Of a stretch of 64,000 bases of DNA, positions 54,774 through 63,120 are shown in pieces (within the stretch, counting starts at the first letter, position 1; every line of letters begins with the position of its first letter). Position numbers and translations under genes: made by a program. The notes below the pieces were generated by a model. It worked only from the letters and a program-made list of their open reading frames with translations. It had not been told where the DNA came from and ran no database searches. Source of the DNA: Pseudomonas fluorescens (GTDB lineage: Bacteria > Pseudomonadota > Gammaproteobacteria > Pseudomonadales > Pseudomonadaceae); NCBI RefSeq assembly GCF_902497775.2, contig NZ_OZ024668.1, forward strand, positions 1,635,826 to 1,699,825, in the 5' to 3' direction.

Positions 54774-56027
54774 ATGTTATTCAGGAGCGAAGCCGTGCAC
54801 GCACGGCGTGACAAGGAGTTGGGCAATGTGCTGCTGGTGTCGCCTGTGCCCCTGCGCTGGGCGGCACTCGCTGCGCTGCTGTTCAGCGTGTTGTTGATCG
54901 TGTTTTTGACCTGCGCCAGTTATACGCGCCGCGCCACGGTGACCGGCGTACTGGTACCCGAGGGCGGCCTGATCAAGGTGTTTGCGCCACAGGCGGGGGT
55001 GGTGCAGGACCTTGCCGCAGTCGAGGGGCAGAGCGTCGAAGCCGGGGCGACCCTGATGGCCCTGGGCAGTGACCTGTATGCCGAGGCCGGCGGCGCGCAC
55101 GTGGCCATCAGCCGCTTGATCAAGCGCCGTAATGACAGCCTCACTGACGAGATCGCCACCACCCGTGCGCTGCACCTGCAGGAGCTGGAGGGCAAGCGCC
55201 GGCGCCTGGCGGTACTGGAAAGCGAACAGCAGAAAATCGTCACGCAAATGGACATCAGCCGCCAGCGCCTGGGGCTGGCCCAGGGCATTGCCGCCCGTTA
55301 TGCCGACCTGCAGCGCCAGGACTACGTGTCCCGCGACCAGTTGCAGGAAAAGCAGGATGCCGTGCTGGAAGTGCGCCTGCGTAGCGAGGAGCTCAGCCGG
55401 TCGTTGTTGTCGCTGCGCAACGATATTGCCACCCTGCGCGCCGAGCTTGCCGAGTTGCCATTCAACCAGGGCAAGCAGTTGGCCGAGCTTGAGCGGCGCT
55501 TGTCGGAGAGTCAGGGCAGCCTGTTGGAAAGCGAAGTCAAACGTCAGGTGGTGATCAGCGCGCCGGCCAGTGGCGAAGTGACGGCCGTTGGCGTGGTCAA
55601 CGGCACCCGCGCCGACAGCAACCGGCCCTTGCTGAGCATCGTGCCCAGCGATGCCCAGCTGTACGCCGAGCTCTATGTGCCCAGCCGTTCGGCGGGCTTC
55701 GTGCGCAGCGGCGATGCGGTGCTGCTGCGCTATCAAGCCTATCCCTACCAGCACTTCGGCCTGGCCCGTGGCACGGTGGCGTCGGTGTCGCGCAGCGCGC
55801 TGCCGGCCGATGAAATCATGACCGTGGGCGGCGTATCCGAACAGCAGCGCGAGCAGGGCCCGTTGTACCGGGTCAGGGTCACCCTCGAACAACAAAACAT
55901 GCGCGGGCGCGGGCTGAACGAGCGCTTGCGTTCGGGCATGCAGCTGGACGCAGACATCCTGCAGGAAAGCCTGCCGCTCTATGAGTGGCTGCTCGAACCC
56001 CTGCGCGGCATAGGGAAACGCCTTTGA
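54774..56027 (+). CDS. HlyD-family adaptor of the peptide secretion system
   Basis: 417 residues from the ATG at 54774, chosen because the start MLFRSEAVHARRDKELG matches CvaA-like adaptors; a GTG at 54795 with AGGAG is the alternative. One membrane segment near residue 40 (LAALLFSVLLIVFLT) is followed by the lipoyl half (VLVPEGGLIKVFAPQAG), a long coiled coil (about residues 110-260) and the second barrel half (VVISAPASGEVTAVGVVNG). Such adaptors link the ABC exporter to TolC across the periplasm. Its stop overlaps the ABC gene's start. Confidence 0.9.
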   Translation: MLFRSEAVHARRDKELGNVLLVSPVPLRWAALAALLFSVLLIVFLTCASYTRRATVTGVLVPEGGLIKVFAPQAGVVQDLAAVEGQSVEAGATLMALGSDLYAEAGGAHVAISRLIKRRNDSLTDEIATTRALHLQELEGKRRRLAVLESEQQKIVTQMDISRQRLGLAQGIAARYADLQRQDYVSRDQLQEKQDAVLEVRLRSEELSRSLLSLRNDIATLRAELAELPFNQGKQLAELERRLSESQGSLLESEVKRQVVISAPASGEVTAVGVVNGTRADSNRPLLSIVPSDAQLYAELYVPSRSAGFVRSGDAVLLRYQAYPYQHFGLARGTVASVSRSALPADEIMTVGGVSEQQREQGPLYRVRVTLEQQNMRGRGLNERLRSGMQLDADILQESLPLYEWLLEPLRGIGKRL

Positions 56028-58207
56028 ATATTCACCAACCGCTGGCGTTCGGCATCGGCCGCAAGCTGCCCATGGTGCTCCAGGCCGAAGCCGCCGAGTG
56101 CGGTCAGGCCTGCCTGGCGATGATTGCCGGCTTCCATGGCCAGCGCCACGATCTATTTTCGCTGCGCCAGAAGCTGTCGCCGTCAATGAAGGGCGCGACC
56201 CTCAAGCAGTTGATGGCCATGGCCAGCCAGTTGGGCCTGGCCAGCCGGCCGTTGCGCCTGGAACTGCAAGCACTGGGGCAATTGCGCCTGCCTTGTGTGC
56301 TGCACTGGAACTTCAACCACTTCGTGGTGCTCAAGGAGGTCGGCCCGCGCGGGGTGACCCTGCATGATCCAGGGCGCGGCGTGTGCAAACTGTCGTTCGA
56401 GGAAGTCTCGGCGGCCTTCACCGGCGTGGCGCTGGAGCTGTGGCCACAGAGCGATTTTCAGCCGGGGCCGGCCAACCCGCCGCTGCGCTTGCGTCAGTTG
56501 CTGGGCCGGGTGCAGGGCTTTGGCGGGGTGCTCAGCCATGTGCTGTTGCTGGCGGCGGCGCTGGAGCTGTGCATGGTGCTCAGCCCGTTTTTTCTGCAAA
56601 CGGTGATCGACAAGGTGCTGGTCAGCGCCGACCTCGACCTGCTGGCGGTCCTGGCCATCGGATTCGGTCTGCTGCTGGTGATACAGCAAACCCTGGCGTT
56701 GGGGCGCTCCTGGGCGTTGATGTACCTGGGCACCCTGCTTAGCGCGCAATGGCAGATCAACGTCTTCAGCCATCTTGTGCGTTTGCCCGTGGCCTTTTTC
56801 GAGCGCCGCCACTTGGGCGATATTGTCTCGCGCTTCGGTTCGTTGAAATCGATCCAGCACACCCTGACCACCTCGTTTGTCGAAGCCTTGCTCGATGGCC
56901 TGATGACCCTGGTGACCCTCGCCCTGATGTTCGCCTACAGCCCGCCGCTGGCGCTGATCGCGCTGCTGGCCATGGTCATCTATGCCCTGGCCCGCTGGGC
57001 CTGGTTCGGCCCGTTGCGCCGCGCCAGCGAAGAGGAGCTGGTGCACGCGGCCCGGCAGCAGAGCTACTTTCTGGAAAGCATGCGCGGGGTGCGCACGATC
57101 AAGTTGTTCGGCCATCAGGAGCAACGCGCCAGCGCCTGGGGCAGCCTGCTGGTCGAGGAAATCAACGCCGGTTTGCGCCCGCAGAAGCTGGCGCTGGCTT
57201 ACCGCGCCTTCAATGGCCTGCTGTTCGGCCTGGTGACCGTGCTGGTGATCTGGCTCGGCGCCAGGCTAGTGCTCGATGGCCAGTTCAGCGCCGGCATGCT
57301 GATTGCCTTCAACGCCTACAAGGAGCAGTTCAACAGCCGTGTGGCCGGGCTGATCGACAAGCTGGTGGATGTGCTGATGCTGCGCCTGCATGGCGAGCGC
57401 CTGGCCGATATCTTGCTCCAGGTACCCGAGCCCAGGACGGCTGCGAGCCCTGAAGACAGTGACGCCGTCGACAGTGTGCCGAGCCTGGAAGTACGCCAGC
57501 TCAAGTTCCGCTACTCCGAGCACGAGCCCTATGTGCTCGATGAAGTGTCGGTGCGCATCGAAGCCGGGGATTCGCTGGCGATTGTCGGACCGTCCGGTGG
57601 TGGCAAGAGCACCTTGCTCAACGTCATGCTTGGCATTCTCGCGCCTAGCAGCGGCAGTGTGCTGCTCGACGGCGTTGTCATCGATAGGCATAACCTGGAG
57701 CGGCTGCGGCGAGTCAGCGCTACGGTGTTGCAGGATGACGTACTGTTTGCCGGCTCGATTGCCGACAACATCAGTTTTTTCAGCGCCGAGGCCAACCCGC
57801 GCTGGGTCGAGCAGTGCGCGCGCATGGCTGCAGTGCATGATGACATCGCGCAGATGCCCATGGCCTACAACACCCTGGTGGGCGACATGGGCACGGTGCT
57901 GTCGGGCGGGCAGAAGCAACGCATTCTGCTGGCCCGGGCCCTGTACCGGCGGCCCAAGCTGCTGTTTCTCGACGAGGCCACCAGCCACCTCGACATCGCC
58001 AGGGAGGCGGCGGTCAACCAGGCGCTGCAAGCGCTGAACATCACCCGCATCATTGTTGCCCATCGCCCCGATACCATTCGCTCGGCGCGCCGCGTGCTGG
58101 CGCTCGAAAACGGCCGGGTGGTCTATGACGGGCCGCTGATAGAGGCCGATGAGCAGGTGCCGGCCGAGCCAGGTGAAGTTGCCCGTGGTGCGGCGTCTTC
58201 GTCATGA
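56024..58207 (+). CDS. Bacteriocin-type ABC exporter with C39 peptidase domain
   Basis: 727 residues from a TTG at 56024 that overlaps the adaptor's TGA; an upstream in-frame GTG at 55985 is the alternative. Residues 1-140 are a C39 protease with the catalytic set Cys26 (AECGQACLAMI), His99 (FNHFVVLK) and Asp115 (LHDPGRG). Membrane segments span about 150-440. The ATPase has Walker A VGPSGGGKST, signature LSGGQKQRI, Walker B LLFLDEATSHLD and an H-loop in VAHRPD. It should cut double-glycine leaders and export the peptide; the divergent 72-residue peptide is the clear candidate. Confidence 0.9.
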   Translation: MNIHQPLAFGIGRKLPMVLQAEAAECGQACLAMIAGFHGQRHDLFSLRQKLSPSMKGATLKQLMAMASQLGLASRPLRLELQALGQLRLPCVLHWNFNHFVVLKEVGPRGVTLHDPGRGVCKLSFEEVSAAFTGVALELWPQSDFQPGPANPPLRLRQLLGRVQGFGGVLSHVLLLAAALELCMVLSPFFLQTVIDKVLVSADLDLLAVLAIGFGLLLVIQQTLALGRSWALMYLGTLLSAQWQINVFSHLVRLPVAFFERRHLGDIVSRFGSLKSIQHTLTTSFVEALLDGLMTLVTLALMFAYSPPLALIALLAMVIYALARWAWFGPLRRASEEELVHAARQQSYFLESMRGVRTIKLFGHQEQRASAWGSLLVEEINAGLRPQKLALAYRAFNGLLFGLVTVLVIWLGARLVLDGQFSAGMLIAFNAYKEQFNSRVAGLIDKLVDVLMLRLHGERLADILLQVPEPRTAASPEDSDAVDSVPSLEVRQLKFRYSEHEPYVLDEVSVRIEAGDSLAIVGPSGGGKSTLLNVMLGILAPSSGSVLLDGVVIDRHNLERLRRVSATVLQDDVLFAGSIADNISFFSAEANPRWVEQCARMAAVHDDIAQMPMAYNTLVGDMGTVLSGGQKQRILLARALYRRPKLLFLDEATSHLDIAREAAVNQALQALNITRIIVAHRPDTIRSARRVLALENGRVVYDGPLIEADEQVPAEPGEVARGAASSS

Positions 58208-59568
58208 ACCGCCACCTGCCCAGGCTGTGTTTGGCCGTTTTGCTGGCAATCTGGACGGTTGCGCCAGGGATGGCCGCCGAACCCCTCGATGCCTGCCCGA
58301 GCGGGGTAAGTGCGGCAGAGCCGCTGGCGTTGTCCAGTGCCGTGGCCATCGCCCTGTGTGCCGACCCGCAAGTGCGCGAAGCCTGGCTGTCGCAACTGAG
58401 CAGCCAGGCCAGCCTCGATGCCGAGTACTCGGCCTACTGGCCGACCGTGCAAGCCCAGGCCAGCAGCGGGCGGGCAAGCCGCAAGACGCGCTTTGACAAC
58501 TTTCCCGAAGCCGACTCGACCTTGAACACCCGCACCACCAGCTATGGACTGAACCTGAGCTGGGTGCTGTATGATTTTGGCCTGCGGGCGGCGAAAGTCG
58601 AGGGCGCCCGGCAGTTGCTGAACGCTGCCAGCAGCAGTCGCGTGGAGAAAATCCAGGCCACGGTGCTCGACACCAGCAAGGCCTTCTACCAGGTCCAGGC
58701 CAACGCCGCGTTGCTCGAGGCCAAGCGCAGCGCCGAATCCCTGGCGGCCAATAGCCTCAAGGCGGCAACGGCCAAGTATCAGGCCGGGGCCGGTGAGCAG
58801 ACCGACCGCCTGCAGGCCCAGGCCACCCACGACCAGGCGCAGCTCGAACGGGTGCTGGCCGAGGGTGACTACGCTGCGGCCCAGGGCGCCCTGGCCAGCG
58901 CCCTCGGGCTGTCACCCTCGGCACCGCTCAAGCTTACCGCCATGAACGATCCGGCGGGGCAGGAGGGCGAGTTCATGGCCAGCGTCGATGCCTTGATGGA
59001 GCAGGCCAAGGCCCAGCATCCGGCCATCGAAAAGGCCCGCGCGGATTGGTTCGCCACCCGCGCCAAGGCGGATGAAGCGCGCGCCGAAGGGCGGCCCAAG
59101 GTGTCGCTGTTCAGCAGCTATCAGCAGGAGGATACGCCGATCAACCAGGTGTCGACGCGCCAGCAGATCGAGACCTGGAGCGTTGGTGTGCAGATCACCG
59201 TGCCGATCTTCGACGGCTTCCTCAGCCGGCGTCGTGCCCTTGCCGCCGACTACGAAGCCGGCGCTCGTGAGCAGGCGCTGGAGCAGGCCGAACGCAGCGT
59301 TGCCCTCAACGTCTGGAAAAGCCGCCAGGCCCTGGATGCACGCACGCGGGCGTTGGCGCTCAGCCGCAGCTTCGTCGCCAGCGCCGGGCAATCTCATCAG
59401 GTCGCGTTGGGACGCTACAAAGCCGGGGTGGGCAGCATCATCGAGTTGCTCAGGGCGCAGAATGAACTGGCCATCGCCGAGCAGCGGCGAGTGGAGTCGC
59501 TGGTCAATTGGTACACCGCCAGGTTGCAACTGGCGGCGGACCTGGGGCAGTTGAACGGCGCGTTATGA
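58204..59568 (+). CDS. TolC-family outer-membrane efflux protein of the secretion system
   Basis: 454 residues. A signal peptide (LAVLLAIWTVAPGMAAE) precedes two internally similar halves of the TolC fold: LSSAVAIALCADPQVREAWL, LNLSWVLYDFG, then later VQITVPIFDGFLSRRRALA and ALGRYKAGVGSIIELLRAQNELA. These form the outer-membrane channel and periplasmic tunnel. The start overlaps the ABC gene's stop (ATGA), so the three export genes are translationally coupled and the operon carries its own outer-membrane partner. A dedicated TolC-like protein is common in such Pseudomonas cassettes. Confidence 0.9.
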   Translation: MNRHLPRLCLAVLLAIWTVAPGMAAEPLDACPSGVSAAEPLALSSAVAIALCADPQVREAWLSQLSSQASLDAEYSAYWPTVQAQASSGRASRKTRFDNFPEADSTLNTRTTSYGLNLSWVLYDFGLRAAKVEGARQLLNAASSSRVEKIQATVLDTSKAFYQVQANAALLEAKRSAESLAANSLKAATAKYQAGAGEQTDRLQAQATHDQAQLERVLAEGDYAAAQGALASALGLSPSAPLKLTAMNDPAGQEGEFMASVDALMEQAKAQHPAIEKARADWFATRAKADEARAEGRPKVSLFSSYQQEDTPINQVSTRQQIETWSVGVQITVPIFDGFLSRRRALAADYEAGAREQALEQAERSVALNVWKSRQALDARTRALALSRSFVASAGQSHQVALGRYKAGVGSIIELLRAQNELAIAEQRRVESLVNWYTARLQLAADLGQLNGAL

Positions 59569-59576
59569 GCTGATCG

Positions 59577-59927
59577 CTAGAAGTAATGCCCACGGGCTGC
59601 ATCCAGCGCGTTCAGCAGGTGCTCTTCGGCGATTGAGTACTGCTCCAGGTCGTCTGCAGGCAGCGTCTGCGGTGCCTGGCCCTCGTCGGTTTCAACGAGC
59701 AGCAGGGGCAGGTGTCTTTGCCGGAAGAAGGCCAGGATGTCGCGGATGTCCTGGTCGCGCTGGACATGATCATTGCCATAGAGTTCGGCGCTGAAGAAAA
59801 AGCCCTGGGCGCCGCTGGCCAGCAGTTGGCGTGCGCCGCTGATCGACATCTTCAAGCGTTGATGCAGAAATTTGGCGATTTCCAGGTCACTGCAGGGTGA
59901 GGCGCAGGCAATGCTGATTCGGCTCAT
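59577..59927 (-). CDS. Conserved small protein of unknown function
   Basis: 116 residues from the ATG at 59927, preceded by GAGG. No signal or membrane segment. It begins ISIACASPCSDLEIAKFLHQRL and has a central GFFFSAELYGNDHVQRDQDIR. I do not recognise a family. It converges on the TolC-like gene with an 8-base gap and is divergent from the VOC gene. Its place beside a peptide exporter invites the idea of immunity, but it lacks the membrane spans most such proteins have, so I do not claim this. Confidence 0.55.
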   Translation of the reverse strand: MSRISIACASPCSDLEIAKFLHQRLKMSISGARQLLASGAQGFFFSAELYGNDHVQRDQDIRDILAFFRQRHLPLLLVETDEGQAPQTLPADDLEQYSIAEEHLLNALDAARGHYF

Positions 59928-60005
59928 GCTGTAAAAATCCTCACGTATGTCCACTGTCTTCCTGACTAGACTCAACCTGCCATTCACCAACCGTGGAGAA
60001 CCAGG

Positions 60006-60488
60006 ATGAGCCATAAAACGACCCTCTGCCTCTGGTACGACGGCACCGCGCTGGAGGCTGCGACCTTTTACGCGCAAACCTTCCCCGACAGCAAGGTCGG
60101 TGCGGTGCACCGGGCGCCGGGCGACTTTCCCTCAGGCAAGGAGGGGGATGTGCTGACCGTGGAGTTTACCGTGTTGGGCATCCCCTGCGTGGGGCTTAAC
60201 GGCGGGCCGATGTTCAAGCACTGTGAGGCGTTCTCGTTCCAGGTGGCCACCGAAGACCAGGCCGAAACCGATCGTTTGTGGAACGCCATTGTCGGCAATG
60301 GCGGCCAGGAAAGCGCCTGTGGCTGGTGCAAGGACAAGTGGGGGCTGTCGTGGCAGATCTCACCACGGGTGCTGGTCGAGGCGGTGACCAGCTCAGACCG
60401 TGCTGCGGCCAAGCGCGCCTTCGAGGCGATGATGGGGATGCGCAAGATTGATATTGCGATGATTGAGGCGGCGGTCAGGGGAGAGTAG
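60006..60488 (+). CDS. VOC-family protein, PhnB/3-demethylubiquinone methyltransferase-like
   Basis: 160 residues of the glyoxalase/VOC fold. KTTLCLWYDGTALEAATFYAQTFPDSKVG starts the first beta-alpha-beta-beta-beta module; then GIPCVGLNGGPMFKHCEAFSFQVATED and CGWCKDKWGLSWQISP are the usual PhnB-like features. The old name comes from a domain called 3-demethylubiquinone-9 methyltransferase, but no methyltransferase motif is present. Ligand and role are unknown. It is divergent from the small conserved gene. Confidence 0.85.
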   Translation: MSHKTTLCLWYDGTALEAATFYAQTFPDSKVGAVHRAPGDFPSGKEGDVLTVEFTVLGIPCVGLNGGPMFKHCEAFSFQVATEDQAETDRLWNAIVGNGGQESACGWCKDKWGLSWQISPRVLVEAVTSSDRAAAKRAFEAMMGMRKIDIAMIEAAVRGE

Positions 60489-60518
60489 CAACCCAATGTG
60501 TTGTCTGGACGGGCCTCA

Positions 60519-60569
60519 TCGCGGGGCAAGCCCGCTCCTACAGTGTGTGGGAGTGGGCTTGACCCGCGA
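60519..60569. repeat. REP pair
   Basis: TCGCGGGGCAAGCCCGCTCCTA (60519-60540) faces TGGGAGTGGGCTTGACCCGCGA (60548-60569), imperfect arms, in the convergent gap between the VOC gene and the TonB-dependent receptor. Confidence 0.8.
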
Positions 60570-60590
60570 TCGAGTGCGAAGCTGTGCAGG

Positions 60591-63008
60591 TCAAAACCCC
60601 AGGGTCGCTGACACCAGGTACGTTCGCGGCGTCGACAGGGTCAGCCCCGCCTCGCTGTCATCCGAAGCACCCGCCGAGGCCCAGTAGCGGTCGTCCAGCA
60701 CGTTCTCGACGCTGGCGCGCAGGGTGATGTCCTTGTCGTCGACCTTGAAGGCATAGCGCGCACCCAGGTCGTAACGCTCCCAGCCGTCGATCTTCTTGCT
60801 GTTGGCCTGGTCCAGGTACTGCGAGCTTGAGTGGATACCACGGGCCGTCAGGGTGAAGCCGGAGAGGGCAGGCACGTCATACTCGGCGCCCAGGCTGACG
60901 TTGTATTGCGGTGTGGCCGGGGCGCGGTTGCCGTCGAAGCTGCCGCCGACGGTATCGGTCAGTTCGCTGTCGATGTACATCACCCCACCCAGCAGGCGAA
61001 AGCCCTTGAGCGGCTCGCCGAACACGTTGAGCTCGACGCCCTTGTTTTCGCGCTTGCCATTGGGCCCGAACACCCGGGTAGTGGCGTTGGTCTCGTAGGC
61101 CGGCTGCTTGATGCGAAAGGCGCTGGCGGTCAGGGCGAAGTTGCCCAGGTCGTACTTGGCGCCGACTTCCACCTGGCGGCTGATGAACGGCGCAAAGATC
61201 TGGTCTTCGTTGATCGAGGTCGACGGGGCGATCTTGCCCTGGCTCAGACCCTCCATGTAGTTGGCATACAGCGAGAGCTGGTCGGTGAGCTTGAACAGGA
61301 TGCCGCCCGAGGGCGAGACCTTCTCCTCGTCATAGGCGGTGTCGCCCTTGATGCCATCGCTCCAGTCATCGACCTGGACCCGCTGCCAGCGCGCACCCAG
61401 GGTCAGCAGCAGGCGCTGGTCGAAAAAGCCCAGGGTGTCGGACAGCGCTACACCGCTGAAGCGGTTCTCGGTGTAAACCTTGGGGTCCGAACGCAGCAAC
61501 GTGCCGGGCGTCGGGGTCGGGCGCGGGTTGTAGAGGTTGCTCGGGCCTGCGGCATAACGTCCGCCACCGTTTTCGAAGTCCATGTAGAAGTAGTTGGCGG
61601 CCAGGTTGACCTCGTGGCTCACCGGGCCGGTTGCGAACCAGTTGCGCAGGCCAGCGGTGGCGGTGCGCACGTTCTCGTCGCGGGTGAAGTCGCGCGGCTG
61701 GACGCTGAAGTCGCCGGCATCGTTGGAGACCGGTACGTTATGCCGGAGGAAATCGTGGTTGCTCTTGCGCGCGCCGACGGCGCCGTAGGCCATCAGCGAA
61801 TCGTTGATATCGAACTCGGCGTTGAGCGTGCCGAAGGTATCGTTGGTGCGTGCCTTGCTCCAGGCCTGGGCGTAGTTGCGACGCACGTCGCCTGCGTCCG
61901 GCACCTTGGCATTGGCACCGACGATCACCCGCTCCTGGGGCGCATCGGTATCACGGGTGGTATGGCCGATATCGGTGGAGAGGCGCAACCGCTCACCGCG
62001 AAAGTCCAGGCCGAGTACGGCCATTTCGCGGTCGACGCTCTGGTGGTCCCATTTGGTGTCGCCGGCTTGCTTGACGCCGTTGAAGCGCAGGCCGAACTTG
62101 CCGTCCTCACCAAAGCGCCGACCGATGTCGACGGCGCCGCCGACCTGGTTGTCGGAGGCGTAGCTGCCGGTGAACTCGGTGATCGGCGTGTCGCTGGCGC
62201 GCTTGGGCACCACGTTGATACCGCCGCCGACGCTGCCTCGCGGCGAGATGCCGTTGATCAGTTGGCTGGGGCCTTTGATGATGTCGACGCGGTCGGCCAT
62301 TTCCATGTCGATGGAATAGGTCGGCAGGATACCGTACAGGCCGTTGTAGGCCACATCGCTGTTGAACAGGCTGAAGCCGCGAATGGTGAACTGCTCGAAG
62401 CGTCCACCGGCGGGGTTGGTGGCGCGCACCGACGGGTCGCTGGCGATCAGGTCGCCGAGGGTCCGCGCCTGCTGGCCCTTGATCGCCTCGCTGGTGTAGG
62501 TGGTCATGCTGAAGGGCGTTTCCATGAAGTCCCGCGAGCCCAGCAGGCCTTGCGACCCTCGACGCGCGACCTGGCCACCGGCATAGCGCTGGCCATCGTC
62601 GTCGCCGCCGCTGTGGGCGCCGAGGATGCTGGTCGGGGCGATTTCCAAGGCGTCGCCACTTTGCGCAGCCGGCACCAGGGTATAGGCGCCCGCCGCCACC
62701 GGTTGCAGTTGCAGGCCAGAGCCCTGCAGCAGCCGGGCAAACCCTTCATCAACGCTGAAACTGCCGTTCAAACCAGCACTGCGCCGGCCATTGACCAGGG
62801 CCGGGTCCACCGACAGGCTGACCCCGGCCTGGGCGGCAAAACGGGTCAGCGCCGTGCCCAGGTCGCCAGCCGCAACCTGGTAGCTGCGGCTGGCGCTGTC
62901 GGCCAGCGCCGCGAGCGGGGCCAACGACGCAAGGCCCAGCATCAGGCACAGGGAAGGGGACGAAAACGAAGACGCCAGGCGCGTTCGGTGGCGTGTCAGT
63001 GCGGGCAT
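60591..63008 (-). CDS. TonB-dependent siderophore receptor with STN signalling domain
   Basis: 805 residues from the ATG at 63008. A signal peptide (LCLMLGLASLAPLAALA) precedes an STN domain (YQVAAGDLGTALTRFAAQAGVSL) of the FecA/FpvA kind. Then come the plug (MTTYTSEAIKGQQARTLGDLI, FTIRGFS, DIIKGPSQLINGISPRGSVGG) and the beta-barrel, ending in the TonB-dependent terminal strand LVSATLGF. It imports an iron-siderophore complex across the outer membrane with TonB energy. An STN domain usually pairs with a FecR-type anti-sigma protein and sigma factor, but neither is in the window, and no clear Fur box is seen upstream. The old yellow enzyme gene lies upstream on the same strand. Confidence 0.9.
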   Translation of the reverse strand: MPALTRHRTRLASSFSSPSLCLMLGLASLAPLAALADSASRSYQVAAGDLGTALTRFAAQAGVSLSVDPALVNGRRSAGLNGSFSVDEGFARLLQGSGLQLQPVAAGAYTLVPAAQSGDALEIAPTSILGAHSGGDDDGQRYAGGQVARRGSQGLLGSRDFMETPFSMTTYTSEAIKGQQARTLGDLIASDPSVRATNPAGGRFEQFTIRGFSLFNSDVAYNGLYGILPTYSIDMEMADRVDIIKGPSQLINGISPRGSVGGGINVVPKRASDTPITEFTGSYASDNQVGGAVDIGRRFGEDGKFGLRFNGVKQAGDTKWDHQSVDREMAVLGLDFRGERLRLSTDIGHTTRDTDAPQERVIVGANAKVPDAGDVRRNYAQAWSKARTNDTFGTLNAEFDINDSLMAYGAVGARKSNHDFLRHNVPVSNDAGDFSVQPRDFTRDENVRTATAGLRNWFATGPVSHEVNLAANYFYMDFENGGGRYAAGPSNLYNPRPTPTPGTLLRSDPKVYTENRFSGVALSDTLGFFDQRLLLTLGARWQRVQVDDWSDGIKGDTAYDEEKVSPSGGILFKLTDQLSLYANYMEGLSQGKIAPSTSINEDQIFAPFISRQVEVGAKYDLGNFALTASAFRIKQPAYETNATTRVFGPNGKRENKGVELNVFGEPLKGFRLLGGVMYIDSELTDTVGGSFDGNRAPATPQYNVSLGAEYDVPALSGFTLTARGIHSSSQYLDQANSKKIDGWERYDLGARYAFKVDDKDITLRASVENVLDDRYWASAGASDDSEAGLTLSTPRTYLVSATLGF

Positions 63009-63120
63009 TGTTGCGCTCTCTTTTGGGTTCACATGCCCTTGATGACAAGCGAGCGAACAAAAGGGGACAGAGGTTTTCGCAAATAATGCCACGCATGACT
63101 ATGGCAGGTCTGCTCGCTGT

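Noticed and set aside
60831..63086. Long reading frame antisense to the TonB-dependent receptor
   Set aside because: It is a GC-rich shadow of the receptor with no start site or protein motifs; similar long antisense frames lie over the SulP gene.
63009..63120. Fur box before the TonB-dependent receptor
   Set aside because: The AT-rich stretch there does not match the repeated GATAAT pattern.
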